Source of the DNA: Macrothele yani
Taxonomy: Eukaryota > Arthropoda > Arachnida > Araneae > Macrothelidae
Assembly (NCBI GenBank): GCA_039090855.1
Contig: CM077022.1
Span: 73,122,971 to 73,186,970, forward strand
DNA length: 64,000 nucleotides
Reading direction: 5' to 3'
A model generated the notes under the pieces. The model had not been told where the DNA came from. It made no database searches and was given only the letters and a program-made list of their open reading frames with translations. Shown here in pieces: positions 12,885-22,097 of this stretch (position 1 is the stretch's first letter; the number at the start of each line of letters is the position of its first letter). Made by a program: the position numbers and the translations under genes.

Positions 12885-13250
12885 TCATCATTGTCAACCA
12901 TTATCAATCCACTGCTGGACGAAGGTCTCCCCAAGTTTCTTCCAAAACAGTCTGTCTTGTGCCAGTCTCCTCCATGTTACTCCCGCATACTTTCGAATTT
13001 CATCCACCCATCTCCCATGTGGTCTTCTTCTGGGTCTTTTCCTGTCCCTTGGAATCCAGTCTAAAATTTCAGTTGTCCATCTATGGTCTGTCCTTCTGGC
13101 AATATGTCCAGCCCATTGCCATTTCAGGGATTTTACTCTGATCATGATGTTTTCCACTCTTGTGATTTTTCTGATCCACTATTTCCTCTTATCTCTCCTG
13201 GTTACACCAAGCATGCATCTCCCCATGCTGCTTTAAGTTGTCTGCAGTCT
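12885..13250 (-). mobile_element. 5'-truncated RTE LINE copy
   Basis: The minus strand from 13157 reads ENIMIRVKSLKWQWAGHIAR and continues to FVQQWIDNG at 12894. This is nearly identical to the C-terminus of the full-length RTE ORF at 57538-60492. The 3' end has the same ATGATGAT microsatellite just beyond the stop. The 5' truncation is typical of LINE insertion, and an imperfect ACATAT target duplication may flank it. It lies inside the hAT-like element, so it inserted later or was carried along. Confidence 0.9.
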
Positions 13251-13328
13251 TTGTATACATATATATATTGATCGAAAGTGCTTTTTTTAAGTAGAAGTAT
13301 CGCTTCATTTGATATACAAGAAATGAAT

Positions 13329-13367
13329 ATCAAATAGAAGTCATGCGAGCGATGACTTCTATTTGAT
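13329..13367. repeat. Perfect short hairpin
   Basis: ATCAAATAGAAGTCA is followed by a 9-base spacer and its exact reverse complement TGACTTCTATTTGAT. The right arm overlaps the start of the 53-bp direct repeat at 13347. Confidence 0.75.
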
Positions 13368-13699
13368 GTTCCTAATCCACGTCAACTGTGTATTTATTAT
13401 TCATTTCGCCTTCTAGTTATTTGTTCAGTTGCTGCTGTTCATCTTTGGTGAATGTCCAGCATTGTGCGGGGCTCCAAAGAAGCAACTTGCCATGTGGTTT
13501 GGCAGTTTGTTGTATGTGAGTCTGAAGAATTTCGAGGCCGCTGTGGTGCAGTGGAAGCATGTCCGGCGCGTAACTGGAACACCTGGGTTCGATTCCCGTT
13601 GGCGGTCGATGAGAATTTTCCCGTGACTCACTTATAAACGTGGAAAGAGCGATGACTTCTATTTGATGTTCCTAATCCACGTCAACTGTGTATTTATTA
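13347..13699. repeat. 53-bp perfect direct repeats flanking a tRNA-like unit
   Basis: The block beginning GAGCGATGACTTCTATTTGA and ending TGTGTATTTATTA is present identically at 13347-13399 and 13647-13699, exactly 300 bp apart. The 247 bp between them hold a tRNA-like sequence. Possible explanations are an unusually long target duplication around a SINE, or a tandem duplication. Confidence 0.85.
13534..13608 (+). repeat. tRNA-like sequence (SINE head or pseudo-tRNA)
   Basis: The A-box-like TGGTGCAGTGGAAGC and the B box GGTTCGATTCC have tRNA spacing. The ends GAGGCCGC and GCGGTCG are only partly complementary, as expected for a decayed acceptor stem. I do not call it a functional tRNA. Confidence 0.55.
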
Positions 13700-13785
13700 A
13701 GAAATGAATATTTAGATTTTGATTTTACAAGAAATGAATATTTAGATTTTATTTTTACAAAAAATGAATATTTAGATTTTATATT
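13700..13785. repeat. 30-bp tandem repeat, about 2.8 copies
   Basis: The unit is approximately AAGAAATGAATATTTAGATT plus TTGATTTTAC. Copies differ by a few bases. Confidence 0.7.
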
Positions 13786-13924
13786 TAGCGATTGATAGGG
13801 AAAATGTAGAGGTACCGATACCCAAATTAGGCAACAGATATTAAGCGATGGCCACATTGCCACATTTATGAAAAACATAATCGACATATAAAACTTGGTC
13901 GGATGCATTATTTCTTAAAAAGAA

Positions 13925-14340
13925 ACTGATTAATCAGTGCATCCTTCCAGTTCTTACACATGGAGCACAGACATGGACCTCAAATAAAATAAACATACAG
14001 ACGTTGCAGACAACAGAAAGAAGCATGTAGAGATGCATGTTTGATGTTACCAGGAAAGATACAAATAGGAACTCGTGGATCGGGAAAATGACAGTAGTGG
14101 AAGACATTATGGTCAGAATTCCTGATATTGTAATGGGATGGGCATATTGCTAGTAGAAAGAGTCACCGACGGAGAGTTGAAATATTGAACTGGATAGCAA
14201 GGGAAAAAACAATACCCAGAAGATGACAAGAGGGAGATGGGTGCATGAAATCCGAAAGCATGAAAGAAACTGGCTCAAGGCAGACTGTTGTGGAAGAAGA
14301 AACTTGGAGACTCTCATCCAGCAGTGCAGTGATAGCGGTT
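13925..14340 (+). pseudogene. Older RTE LINE fragment (C-terminal region)
   Basis: In broken frames the sequence gives CILPVLTHGAQTW-like, then NSWIGKMTVVEDI-like, then GRWVHEIRK and LLWKK blocks in the order of the RTE C-terminus at 57.6-58.0 kb. Many stops and indels show it is much older than the copy at 12885. Confidence 0.75.
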
Positions 14341-14344
14341 TATA

Positions 14345-15016
14345 CATACATGCATATATATATATAAAATAATGCGTGTGCCAGTGAATTAAAAATTAGT
14401 GCAAATTAAAAAAATTAATGCGTGTGCCGGAGACACACTCAAGGTCTTGTACGCGTTCTCAAGTGTCTCATTGTGACCCCTAGAAATATGACAATAAATA
14501 TTTTTTCTTCTGATACACTCCCTTTGGAACTTCGACTTGATACCGACCACTGCAACATGGACGGCGATGAAAAACATTTTGTGGAATTTTGAAGGGTCTG
14601 CCAAAATTTCGCAATGAGTTATTATTGCGATACTCACACACCGGCATTCTCTTTAATAAAACCGGATTGCAAACATAATCAGTCCAGTTTTAATTTTGAA
14701 GCCATGATAACAATTTAGTGTAGAAAAATTTGTTTTCCAAAATTTACCAACTTCGTAAATTTTCTAAACAATGATATCTGATTAAATGTTCTTTTCAAAG
14801 TAATTAAGTTTAATGCACTACCTCAATTGAAATGCGCAGCTTATTTTTGGGAGGGAGGGAGGATGCAGCCGAAGAATAAAATGTACCCAGTGGAGTGACT
14901 TCAATGATTTTTGGTGAATAAAAATTTACGTGAGTTTAAAAGTGAAAATTTCGCTGTGCTTGGAAGTGAAGAAATCAATTTTGTGCAAGTATTTCGCTGC
15001 AGAAATTAGTCTCTCA

Positions 15017-15050
<34 letters not shown>

Positions 15051-15234
15051 CGATTAATCCAATACTGAACTCTATTCTTAATCGCAATGTGTTGTTGGTC
15101 ACAAGCAGAAATGATGCGCAGTTGTTCCAATGTTAAAAGATAAGGATGTCGTTCCTACTTTTGAAGATTCTCTGGGGCGCAATTCGATCATTACTGCCAC
15201 TACTGCAAGCTGCATTCGGTCCGATTAATGTGAT
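14345..15234. other. Interior of hAT-like element, no gene seen
   Basis: No conserved ORF is present. A 28-base T run sits near 15022, possibly the tail of a lost retroposon. Confidence 0.5.
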
Positions 15235-15318
15235 ACCTCAGGTTGTAGCTCCGGAGCAGTTGAAAATTTCATAGCTACCTCAGGTTGTAGCTCCGGAGCA
15301 GTTGAAAATCTCATAGCT
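15235..15318. repeat. 42-bp tandem duplication
   Basis: A unit starting ACCTCAGGTTGTAGCTCCGG and ending CATAGCT occurs twice in direct succession with one base difference. Confidence 0.85.
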
Positions 15319-15942
15319 CTCTTCACATTTTGTATATCGCAGCCGTCGTAGTGACTTTCCGCTTCACTTCACAGAACATCCTTGGTGTAAGTAAGATTAA
15401 GAGAAATGCCGTTCTGCTGAGTACTCCCTAGTTCCTTGATACCGTACCTGTATGTAGCATCATACCCCAATAAAAATATTTAAAAGATAGGTTATTAAAC
15501 TACATTAGAAATGACAATGATTTGAGGGGTAACTTTGCAAAAGTTCTTCCGCTGGTCCGCCGAAAAACTAGCTCCAACCCAAAATCTATTGAAGAATCGT
15601 TAGTGATTGTTAGTTATCAATTAACTACAAGAGAATGTGTTAAAAAAAAAAAGGGGAAGGTATACAATTCAATGTGAAGCGAAATGTCAGAAGCAACTCT
15701 CGGTGGCTAGTGTTTTTTTTTTTTTGAAAAATGGTATTTGCTATGTGTGTGGATGCTAAGTAATGGAAATCTGTGCGTAATCAACACAAGATCAGTCTTA
15801 CTATCCTAAAAACTCATGCAATAAGCATGATTATAATATTTCAGGGGGCAAAGCTTTTTTTTCTTGACGATTTCAGTGGGGAATGGGGAGCGCAATATTT
15901 TGTGGTTTGTCCCGGGCGCAGAAATGCCTAGTTACGCCTCTG

Positions 15943-16000
15943 GCTAGAAAAACGGTTGCCCATGACAGGTGAATAACTGCTGAACAGCTTGGTGATGGTA
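15943..16000 (+). pseudogene. mariner B, second coding piece
   Basis: Directly after the hAT-like insert the plus strand reads LVAHDR, a stop, then ITAEQLGDGM. This matches the mariner DRRVTVxELAEELG region that should follow the N-terminal linker left at 12716. It ends at the TA at 15999-16000, where the next insertion starts. Confidence 0.75.
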
Positions 16001-16030
16001 TGAGGATGTAGCAGACACGTGACTTTTAGC

Positions 16031-16354
16031 ATGGCAAGGAGCCTTAGTAACGTAAGTGAAGGACAACTAGTCCCCATTGAAATGATGGCGTCTTACTTTG
16101 AAAGTTTAACTTCCGAGTACAAAATGCGGTATTTGGAAAAAATTAGAGACATTGAAGGGAAAGATTCCTATGTGCTGCATGTAAGTATCTTCGAAGGTGA
16201 CGCGAAAAGTTTTCCGGAAGTGCAAATAGTAAACATTTTCAATTACTTCGTCTTTGGTCGAAGCGCCTTTACCGCAGAACAGTTCGAGGCACATAAAAGT
16301 CTCGAAGCATATAACAATTTCTCATTGTCGATATTCTTCTACATGGTAATTTAG
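16031..16354 (+). CDS. Exon-like ORF similar to the N-terminal part of YqaJ-type exonuclease proteins
   Basis: The ORF (107 codons from the ATG at 16031) reads MARSLSNVSEGQLVPIEMMA, then a YFESLTSEYKMRYLEKI block, and ends in a VNIFNYFVFGRSAFTAEQFE segment followed by KSLEAYNNF. The order 'short N-terminus, IxNYLVFxxSxYTxExxKAYKSLEAYNxF' is known to me from many arthropod proteins of several hundred residues with a SWIM zinc finger and a C-terminal YqaJ-like recombinase domain. Those domains are absent here. After KSLEAYNNF the similarity stops at about 16320, which suits an exon end or a truncation. Because it sits inside a TA-flanked element, it may be a captured exon or part of a transposon gene. 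Function cannot be inferred from this piece. Confidence 0.5.
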   Translation: MARSLSNVSEGQLVPIEMMASYFESLTSEYKMRYLEKIRDIEGKDSYVLHVSIFEGDAKSFPEVQIVNIFNYFVFGRSAFTAEQFEAHKSLEAYNNFSLSIFFYMVI

Positions 16355-17163
16355 TGAGATCTCTAATTCGTAAGTAATCAGTAATTTAGTGAGAAAATAG
16401 GTATGCTGCCTTAATAAGTAAGGTTCGTTCTCTTCCCTCCCAGATGCGGAGCCCTTGGTAAAAAAGATAGGTTTTCTGCCTTTCCCAGGAATCCCCGATT
16501 TCTTGATAAAAACTGGCCCGTGAAAGATTCTGTGCTATTTGGAAAGTTTAACTCTTCAATAAAAAGTGTTTTTCTAAGCTCTGGGAAGCAATTTCCAAGA
16601 CTTAAAAAAATTTAGAGCCAAATGTGGTTTTTCATGCAAAATTGTGATGAAAAAACAGTGATTTTGCTGGGATTTGCGCCCTAATTTATTTTTCCGTAAA
16701 TAAATTCAACAGCATAATTCCGGTCTGTAAACAGACATAGACACTAAAAAGAATTTTATTTGGATTATAATTTTGGCCATTATTTGCATTTTTCCGCAAA
16801 TGTGTGCTTCAGCTCCAGATAGAAATCCAGGTGTGCTAAAAATAAAATCAACAGTGGTTTGGGAGAAAATATCATATAGAACAAATTAGTAAAGTAAAAA
16901 AACCCCAACACCGACAGCCAAATAATCTTAAAAGTGAAAAGCCGAAAACGCGCAAAAAAGGTGAGTCAAACGGATGGTGTGCTCGAGCTCTCCTAAAAAA
17001 TACAGAAGAACCAAAGAGATTTGATTCTGACTAAAAGTCAATTTGGCTAACAAATTAACTTTTAGCTCTATAAATAGTTTCAACAACTCCCTAGATCAAC
17101 CAGGACCCTTCTGAATAGAAGTCCCTGGAAGTATAAAACCCACTTGCACAGAAGTGCCGATTG

Positions 17164-17384
17164 GCCGCCCCGGTGGCGCAGTGGTCTAAGGCGTTGGCCT
17201 CTGATCATTCGTCCGTAAGGGGTCCGGGTTCGAATCCCGGTCAAGCATCGGTGTTGTGTTTGTCTTACGGCACTGGCTCTCTCCCTTCCCTGGAACCAGT
17301 AACCCTAAATTAGGGACGGGCGACTGCTTATAGCCCATTGAGTTGCTCACGGTGGTCGTTAAACCTCAAAAAAAAAAAAAAAAA
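17164..17384 (+). mobile_element. tRNA-derived SINE, plus strand
   Basis: The 5' head GCCGCCCCGGTGGCGCAGTG contains a Pol III A box (TGGCGCAGTGGTCTA), and the B box GGTTCGAATCC follows. The body runs through GCACTGGCTCTCTCCC and GGGACGGGCGACTGCTTAT to TCGTTAAACCTC and an A-tail. Target duplications are AGTGCCGATTG (17153-17163) and AGTGCCGTTTG (17385-17395). It depends on a LINE for retroposition; the RTE has no A-tail, so the partner is unknown. Confidence 0.92.
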
Positions 17385-18041
17385 AGTGCCGTTTGGGTAC
17401 CGAAGCGTTGATTTAAGAAAAAGTTTGACTGAAAGACAAATTCTGAAAGGTGTTCTATAAGAAAACAGTCAGTAGCAATAAAACCTACGAAAAACCACAC
17501 ACACACAAAAAAACAACAACAAAAAAACAGCTAAATTCAACTTGAAAACTTTGAATCAACGAGTGAAACGCCTGGTCCAGTAAGTGCAAGCACTGCACCC
17601 CAACAGCATTTGAACAAGTAAAAGATAAATTCTCTGCCTTACTAGAAATATCTGATTTCTAGATAAAATTAACCTTTAAAAGGTTCTCTGCCTTTGAAGA
17701 GGTAGACTCTTCAATAAAAAGGGTTTTCTAAGCTCTGGGAAGCGATCTCTCTTCGTTTGGCAGATATGCGAATCTTTTCGGTACTACATTTAGAGACAGC
17801 AGCTGGCAGCCTAAAAAAGAAATAACGGTCTCGATTTCTTCTACTACCGCAATTAATAATGCTACAAAATCTAGGCATTTTGGCTTCAGATTTTTGTAAA
17901 CACCGACCGCTAATGATTGCACTTTACACACTAACTGCGGGATAGCCCAGCTATGCTAATATGCTTGTCCTTCAGGAACTTGCAGGGACTGTTGCCACTT
18001 CACTTAAACTTCTCGATGACGTCACGTGCTACATCCTCATA

Positions 18042-19018
18042 GTGGCCAGAAGAGATAGTGTGCCGTGCGCTTCTGCAGACGGGTTCTTGAAATCATGAAA
18101 ACAGAGAGGGCACTGAAGACAGCTTCGATGATATTGCTGTAAACTATGCTCATAGATATGCGTGCTTCTCTTTCCGTTCAGTATAGTAATTTCACTAAAA
18201 TTTTACTAAAGACTCCTTTTTTTTTTTTTTTTGAAGTTATACTAAAAGTGATTAATGTCGTGTACGGATAGATATGTGATTAATGTCGTGTACGGAATAA
18301 GTGAATATTCTTCCAGATGGTGTGTTTTTGTGAAGCTTCGTCAACTTTATTCGGGAAATGCACAATCTCGCATTGAATCTACGTGTCACAAGGCTGGTTA
18401 GTACAAATACATTGCTGGACGCAAATTTTCTACGTAATTACTGGGATTTTTGCCCAATCATTGTATTGAATTCTGTTCTGATCCTCATGCAACTCTTTTC
18501 TCTATTCCTGAAGGACACAAAATGTTTAACTGGGTGTCACATGATAATGTACTTAGGCTTAATCTTCCCATGATAAAGTTAACAGAAATTTGAAAAAAAA
18601 AAAAAAATCAATAATTTCAGATAAAATGCGATGATATATAAAAGACTAAAACAAAGTGGCATACTTAACTAAATAATTACTGAGTGGCTGCCAACTTGAT
18701 TTAGGACAAGTAAAAAAAAAAAATCATTCGATCTGCCTTGCCTCATCTTTCGGCACGGAAAATAGTTACCTTTTGTTTACAGGACCTGTAACCACTGTTG
18801 CATCCAGGTACGAAACACGTTCTCAACGTTACATTTATTAGGATTACTTTTCATGACCGATCCAACAAATAAATCGCCTTTTCAATCGCTATCCACCGAA
18901 CACGCCGTAGAAGAGCATCAAAACTCGCAGGAGCGCCATCTCGCGGTTTCATGAAAAGAGGGAACTAAAATTTAAACGGTGAGGTATTAACGCACGGCAC
19001 ACTATCTCTTCTAGCCAC
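18042..19018. mobile_element. 977-bp MITE with 28-bp terminal repeats
   Basis: The ends GTGGCCAGAAGAGATAGTGT (left, continuing GCCGTGCG) and its reverse complement on the right match at 27 of 28 positions, and TA flanks both sides (18040-18041 and 19019-19020). The interior has no coding motif. It contains a 20-bp direct repeat GTGATTAATGTCGTGTACGG near 18250 and 18279. The TA on its left is shared with the preceding element, so the two were inserted at the same TA site. Confidence 0.85.
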
Positions 19019-19130
19019 TATAGTGTCGGTAAGGAAACGGCCAGGTAATCATAGAAAAAGATCTGCACAAGAGGAAAATTTGTCCAAAGTTTGTGCCTGC
19101 CAAAATTTCATCCCTGTAGTTGACAATGGT
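19019..19130 (+). pseudogene. mariner B, third coding piece
   Basis: After the MITE the plus strand reads IIEKDLHKRKICPKFVPAKI. This matches the mariner motif ILxEDLxMRKVxAKWVPxLL that follows the region interrupted at 16000. Downstream similarity fades, so the 3' half of this mariner is missing. Confidence 0.75.
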
Positions 19131-19429
19131 GCAGCCTTGGAAAAAGAGGTGGCCTAGCGCTCGGAAGACCAGCCCAGGCGTTATCGCTTCCAGTAGATGA
19201 GGGGGGGGCAAATAAACATTTGAAGTCATATATATTATAATGTCTGGTATCCAATTATCTGGCTGTTTCTGAGTTGCTTTCGTAAAAAAAAGGTCTACCG
19301 ATTTGTGAATGTCAACCATGAAAAAAAAAAAGAAAGAAAGAAAAGAAAAATAAATGGAGAGAGGGCGCGAAGAAGAAGAAAGAGAGAAAAAAAAAACTCG
19401 TTTCAGATTATTTGTGATAAAAAGAGTTG

Positions 19430-19990
19430 ATTTCAATAGGTGACGATTGAAAAAATAAATTAACAAGAAAGATGACACCGAATTTTTGGGTGTAATGAGC
19501 ACATCTTTTGAATCCGTTCTGACGCGAATTAAATTTATCAAAGCTATTCAAAGTCAATGGAACCGGTATAAAAAACAGTAGTATCTGACCGAAGAAAGAA
19601 GTTTTGCAGTCGGGTTTTTAATCCCGCAGATAATCCTGTAAACGGAAACAGGAACTTACGCCCTCTGGTTGGAGACTTATGCGTTAAGAAAAATTTGAAA
19701 TTATATGAGAAACACTTCGCAGCGGAAATGCTCTCCAACAAAAAGAATTTTTCAAATCGGACTCTTAGAAGCAGAGATATCGAGAAATATAAGACGGCGG
19801 AAAAAACATGCATTATTTTAGGAAGAAAGTATTCTCAAAAGGTTTTTCGATGTGAGTGGTATTGGTCCAGGAAAGAACTTTTCCAGTCGAGTTTCAGGAG
19901 CTCAATTTTGCTGCAAATACATCAGAAGAACAAATGAACACTTATGCCCCTTGGTGGCCAAACCATTCTTTACAAAATACTAGAAATTTT
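19430..19990 (+). repeat. Arm fragment of the 150-bp foldback repeat family
   Basis: The sequence starts like the outer end of the big palindrome (GAAAGATGACACCGAATTTT, then AATTAAATTTATCAAAGCTA). It continues through about three units with CAAATCGGACTCTTAGAAGC, AGAGATATCGAGA and the ACGCCCTCTGGT core. It is one arm only, in the orientation of 42.1-44.3 kb, and is cut off by a Tc1 fragment at about 19996. Confidence 0.85.
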
Positions 19991-19995
19991 ATGCA

Positions 19996-20214
19996 AAACC
20001 ATTGAACACCTATGGGATGAACTTGAACGACGGGTGAGGTCTAGACCAACACGACCTTCTTCCCACTTTCCGTACTCTATGGGTTTGTGGACAGCTCGCT
20101 TCGACGGCTGGCTGCTGTAATCTCTGCAAATGGTAAACCTACCCGCTACTGATGTAAATACAATACTGCTTTTCTATTTACTTACTGTGTTCAATCACTT
20201 TTGTCCACATAGTG
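19996..20214 (+). pseudogene. Tc1 transposase 3' fragment
   Basis: The plus strand reads IEHLWDELERRVRSRPTRPS and ends in RLAAVISANGKPTRY after a frameshift. These are the last catalytic glutamate block and the C-terminus of a Tc1 transposase. The end near 20214 is followed by TA. The 5' two thirds are absent. Confidence 0.8.
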
Positions 20215-20321
20215 TAGTATGAGGCAGGGGAGTCATTTGCCACCGGACCCCGGAAACTCAGCGGGCCACATTGTCTTTCGACGAGGTCCTAATCATGTAC
20301 TGGCTTCATAACATTCGTATA

Positions 20322-21411
20322 CACCGATGAGCCATTACATTATGACCACCTACCTAACAAGCTGTAGGACCCCTTTAGCCCGCGAAACAGCGGCCACTCG
20401 GCGAGGCACCGATTCGATTAGGTAGCGATAGGTATCCTGAGGTATCTAGTACCATAATGTCAACAGCAGGTCCTCCAATTTCCGTACATTTCGGGGTGGT
20501 GGTGATTTAGCGCGAACCCGCTTTTCCAAGTCGAACAACAAATGTTCGATTGGATTCATGTCAGGTAAATTTAGAGGCCAGGGTACTAACAGAAAGTCAT
20601 CAGCATGTTCCTTGAACCACTCCTTGACGATTCTGGCTGAAATAATGGTGCCTAAAGTGTCCCAAGGAAACATCACCCACAGAATAACATCGCCGCCGGC
20701 CCGTTTCTCCCCAACAGTGCATCCATGTGCCATAGCCTCCATTGGTAATCGGAGTATCCACGCTCGGCTGTCTACTTGATGCACCAGGAATTTTGATTCG
20801 TCAGACCAGGCCACTTTCTTCCAATCATCCACGGTCCAATCTCAATGATCTTGGGCCTGTTTCATGCGTTGTTGGCATTGACGTGCAATGAGCATGAGGG
20901 CCCTGTTGGGTCTTCGGTTACGCAGGTCCATGCGCAGAAGGTTGCGGTGAACTGTGTGCTGTGACACATTGCCCTGATCATCACTGTTGTAGCTGCGGGT
21001 GATTTGTCGCGTTGTGGCCTGTGGTCGCTGTGAACAATGCGCGACAGTCTCCGCTCCTCTCGGGCATCAATAAGCTGCGGGCGGCACACGGCTGGACGAC
21101 GGCTCGTCGTTTGGCTACTGTGCACCACTTTTGATACGTACTAACTACAGCGGCACATGAACGACTCACAAGCCGCGCTGTTTGCTAGAACGTAGTTCCG
21201 AGGCGCCGTGCCATCACAATTCGTCCTTAATCAAACTTTGATAAATCGGCAGCATTTCCCATTTTGACTCCGAACACTCTACTAACCGAAAGCCGGTCCT
21301 CGGGTCGTGTATATATACTGCTTTGTGAACTTCACTAGCGCCACCGTTTGGTCTCCAGACGCGCTCATTTCTGTAGGCTGGGGGTGATCATAATGTAATG
21401 GCTCCTCAGTG
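20322..21411 (-). mobile_element. Tc1 element with internal deletion
   Basis: The ends CACCGATGAGCCATTACATT and the reverse complement of CACTGAGGAGCCATTACATT are flanked by TA (20320-20321 and 21412-21413). On the minus strand the longest coding piece (20446-20832) has WSDESKF (first aspartate) and MNPIEHLLFDLEKR (glutamate). The segment that should hold the second aspartate is deleted: ISARIV runs straight into KEWFKEHADD. The N-terminal third lies in other frames at 20860-21170. The element is dead. Confidence 0.9.
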
Positions 21412-21520
21412 TATTATAACTTCGAATTGACGGTTTCTGAAAAAATAAGTACTTGGGTAACTTGCGTGTTTCAGAGGCGCTAATCCTACTAATGAAGTTC
21501 TATCGTGTAGCGTTGTATCT

Positions 21521-21592
21521 CGAAATAAACCTCTGGCGTCTGTACATTCCATGTAGATATTCCATGTGTACAGACGGCAGAGATTTATTTCG
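21521..21592. repeat. Imperfect hairpin of about 30-bp arms
   Basis: CGAAATAAACCTCTGGCGTC-TGTAC pairs with GTACAGACGGCAGAGATTTATTTCG after a short central spacer. It lies in an otherwise featureless 270-bp stretch (21414-21683). Confidence 0.75.
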
Positions 21593-21691
21593 CCAATCCT
21601 GCGAAAGAAGCATAAAACACGACCAGTAGTATTTCCATCCATTCTCCGTTTTAGTATATACAAGAGTTGGACAAAATAATTTAAATATACC

Positions 21692-21697
<6 letters not shown>

Positions 21698-21723
<26 letters not shown>

Positions 21724-21926
21724 GAGGTTTAACGACCACCGTGAGCAACTCAATGGGCTATAAGCAGTCGCCCGTCCCTAATTTAGAGTCACTGGTTCCA
21801 GGGAAGGGAAAGAGCCAGTGCCGTAAGACAAACACAACATCCATGCCTCACCGGGATTCGAACCCGGACCCCTTCCGACGAATGATCAGAGGCCAACGCC
21901 TTAGACCACTGCGCCACCGGGGCGGC
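21698..21926 (-). mobile_element. tRNA-derived SINE, minus strand
   Basis: The T-tract (A-tail reversed) comes first, then GAGGTTTAACGACCACCGTG through the body to the tRNA head CACTGCGCCACCGGGGCGGC. It is flanked by the perfect 14-bp target duplication AATATACCATGATT (21684-21697 and 21927-21940), which marks a young insertion. Confidence 0.95.
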
Positions 21927-22097
21927 AATATACCATGATTATAGGTTAATGCTGTTCGTGTATACTGCACTGAAAAACAACAACAAAAAACGTTCTCACT
22001 GTCTTTTGTGTATCTTTTCTTTGAACGTATTCTTTATGTTGTATTCTAGTGTAGTACAAGTTGTGTGTAGCAGCGGTTCGTACGAGCCGTTGGGGAA

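Larger units (their letters stand above)
12717..15942. mobile_element. hAT-like non-autonomous element (3.2 kb) inserted in mariner B
   Basis: The ends are CAGAGGCGTAATTAGG on the left and the reverse complement of CAGAGGCGTAACTAGG on the right, a typical hAT-superfamily terminus. The flanking 8-bp target duplications are GCTAGCAA (12709-12716) and GCTAGAAA (15943-15950), a 7/8 match, and an 8-bp duplication is diagnostic of hAT. No hAT transposase is visible. The interior carries RTE fragments, a tRNA-like unit, a 53-bp duplication and a 42-bp tandem pair. Direct support comes from the mariner reading continuing on the far side. Confidence 0.88.
16001..18039. mobile_element. TA-flanked 2-kb element carrying a YqaJ-like ORF
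   Basis: The left end TGAGGATGTAGC-AGAC-ACGTGAC is mirrored by GTCACGTGCTACATCCTCA ending at 18039, and TA lies at both borders (15999-16000 and 18040-18041). Mariner B coding sequence is found on both outer sides (to 16000 and from 19019), which shows this segment is inserted. No Tc1/mariner transposase is inside. It contains the 16031-16354 ORF, a dispersed pair of about 48-bp repeats (16547-16594 and 17702-17750) and a SINE. Confidence 0.7.

Noticed and set aside
17164..17260. tRNA gene
   Set aside because: A and B boxes are present, but the sequence continues into a repeated body, an A-tail and target duplications; it is a SINE head.
19011..19541. 176-codon minus-strand ORF
   Set aside because: It crosses a mariner fragment, an A-rich low-complexity run and the start of the 150-bp repeat fragment, so it cannot be one gene. 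It contains long Phe and Ser runs from poly-purine DNA.
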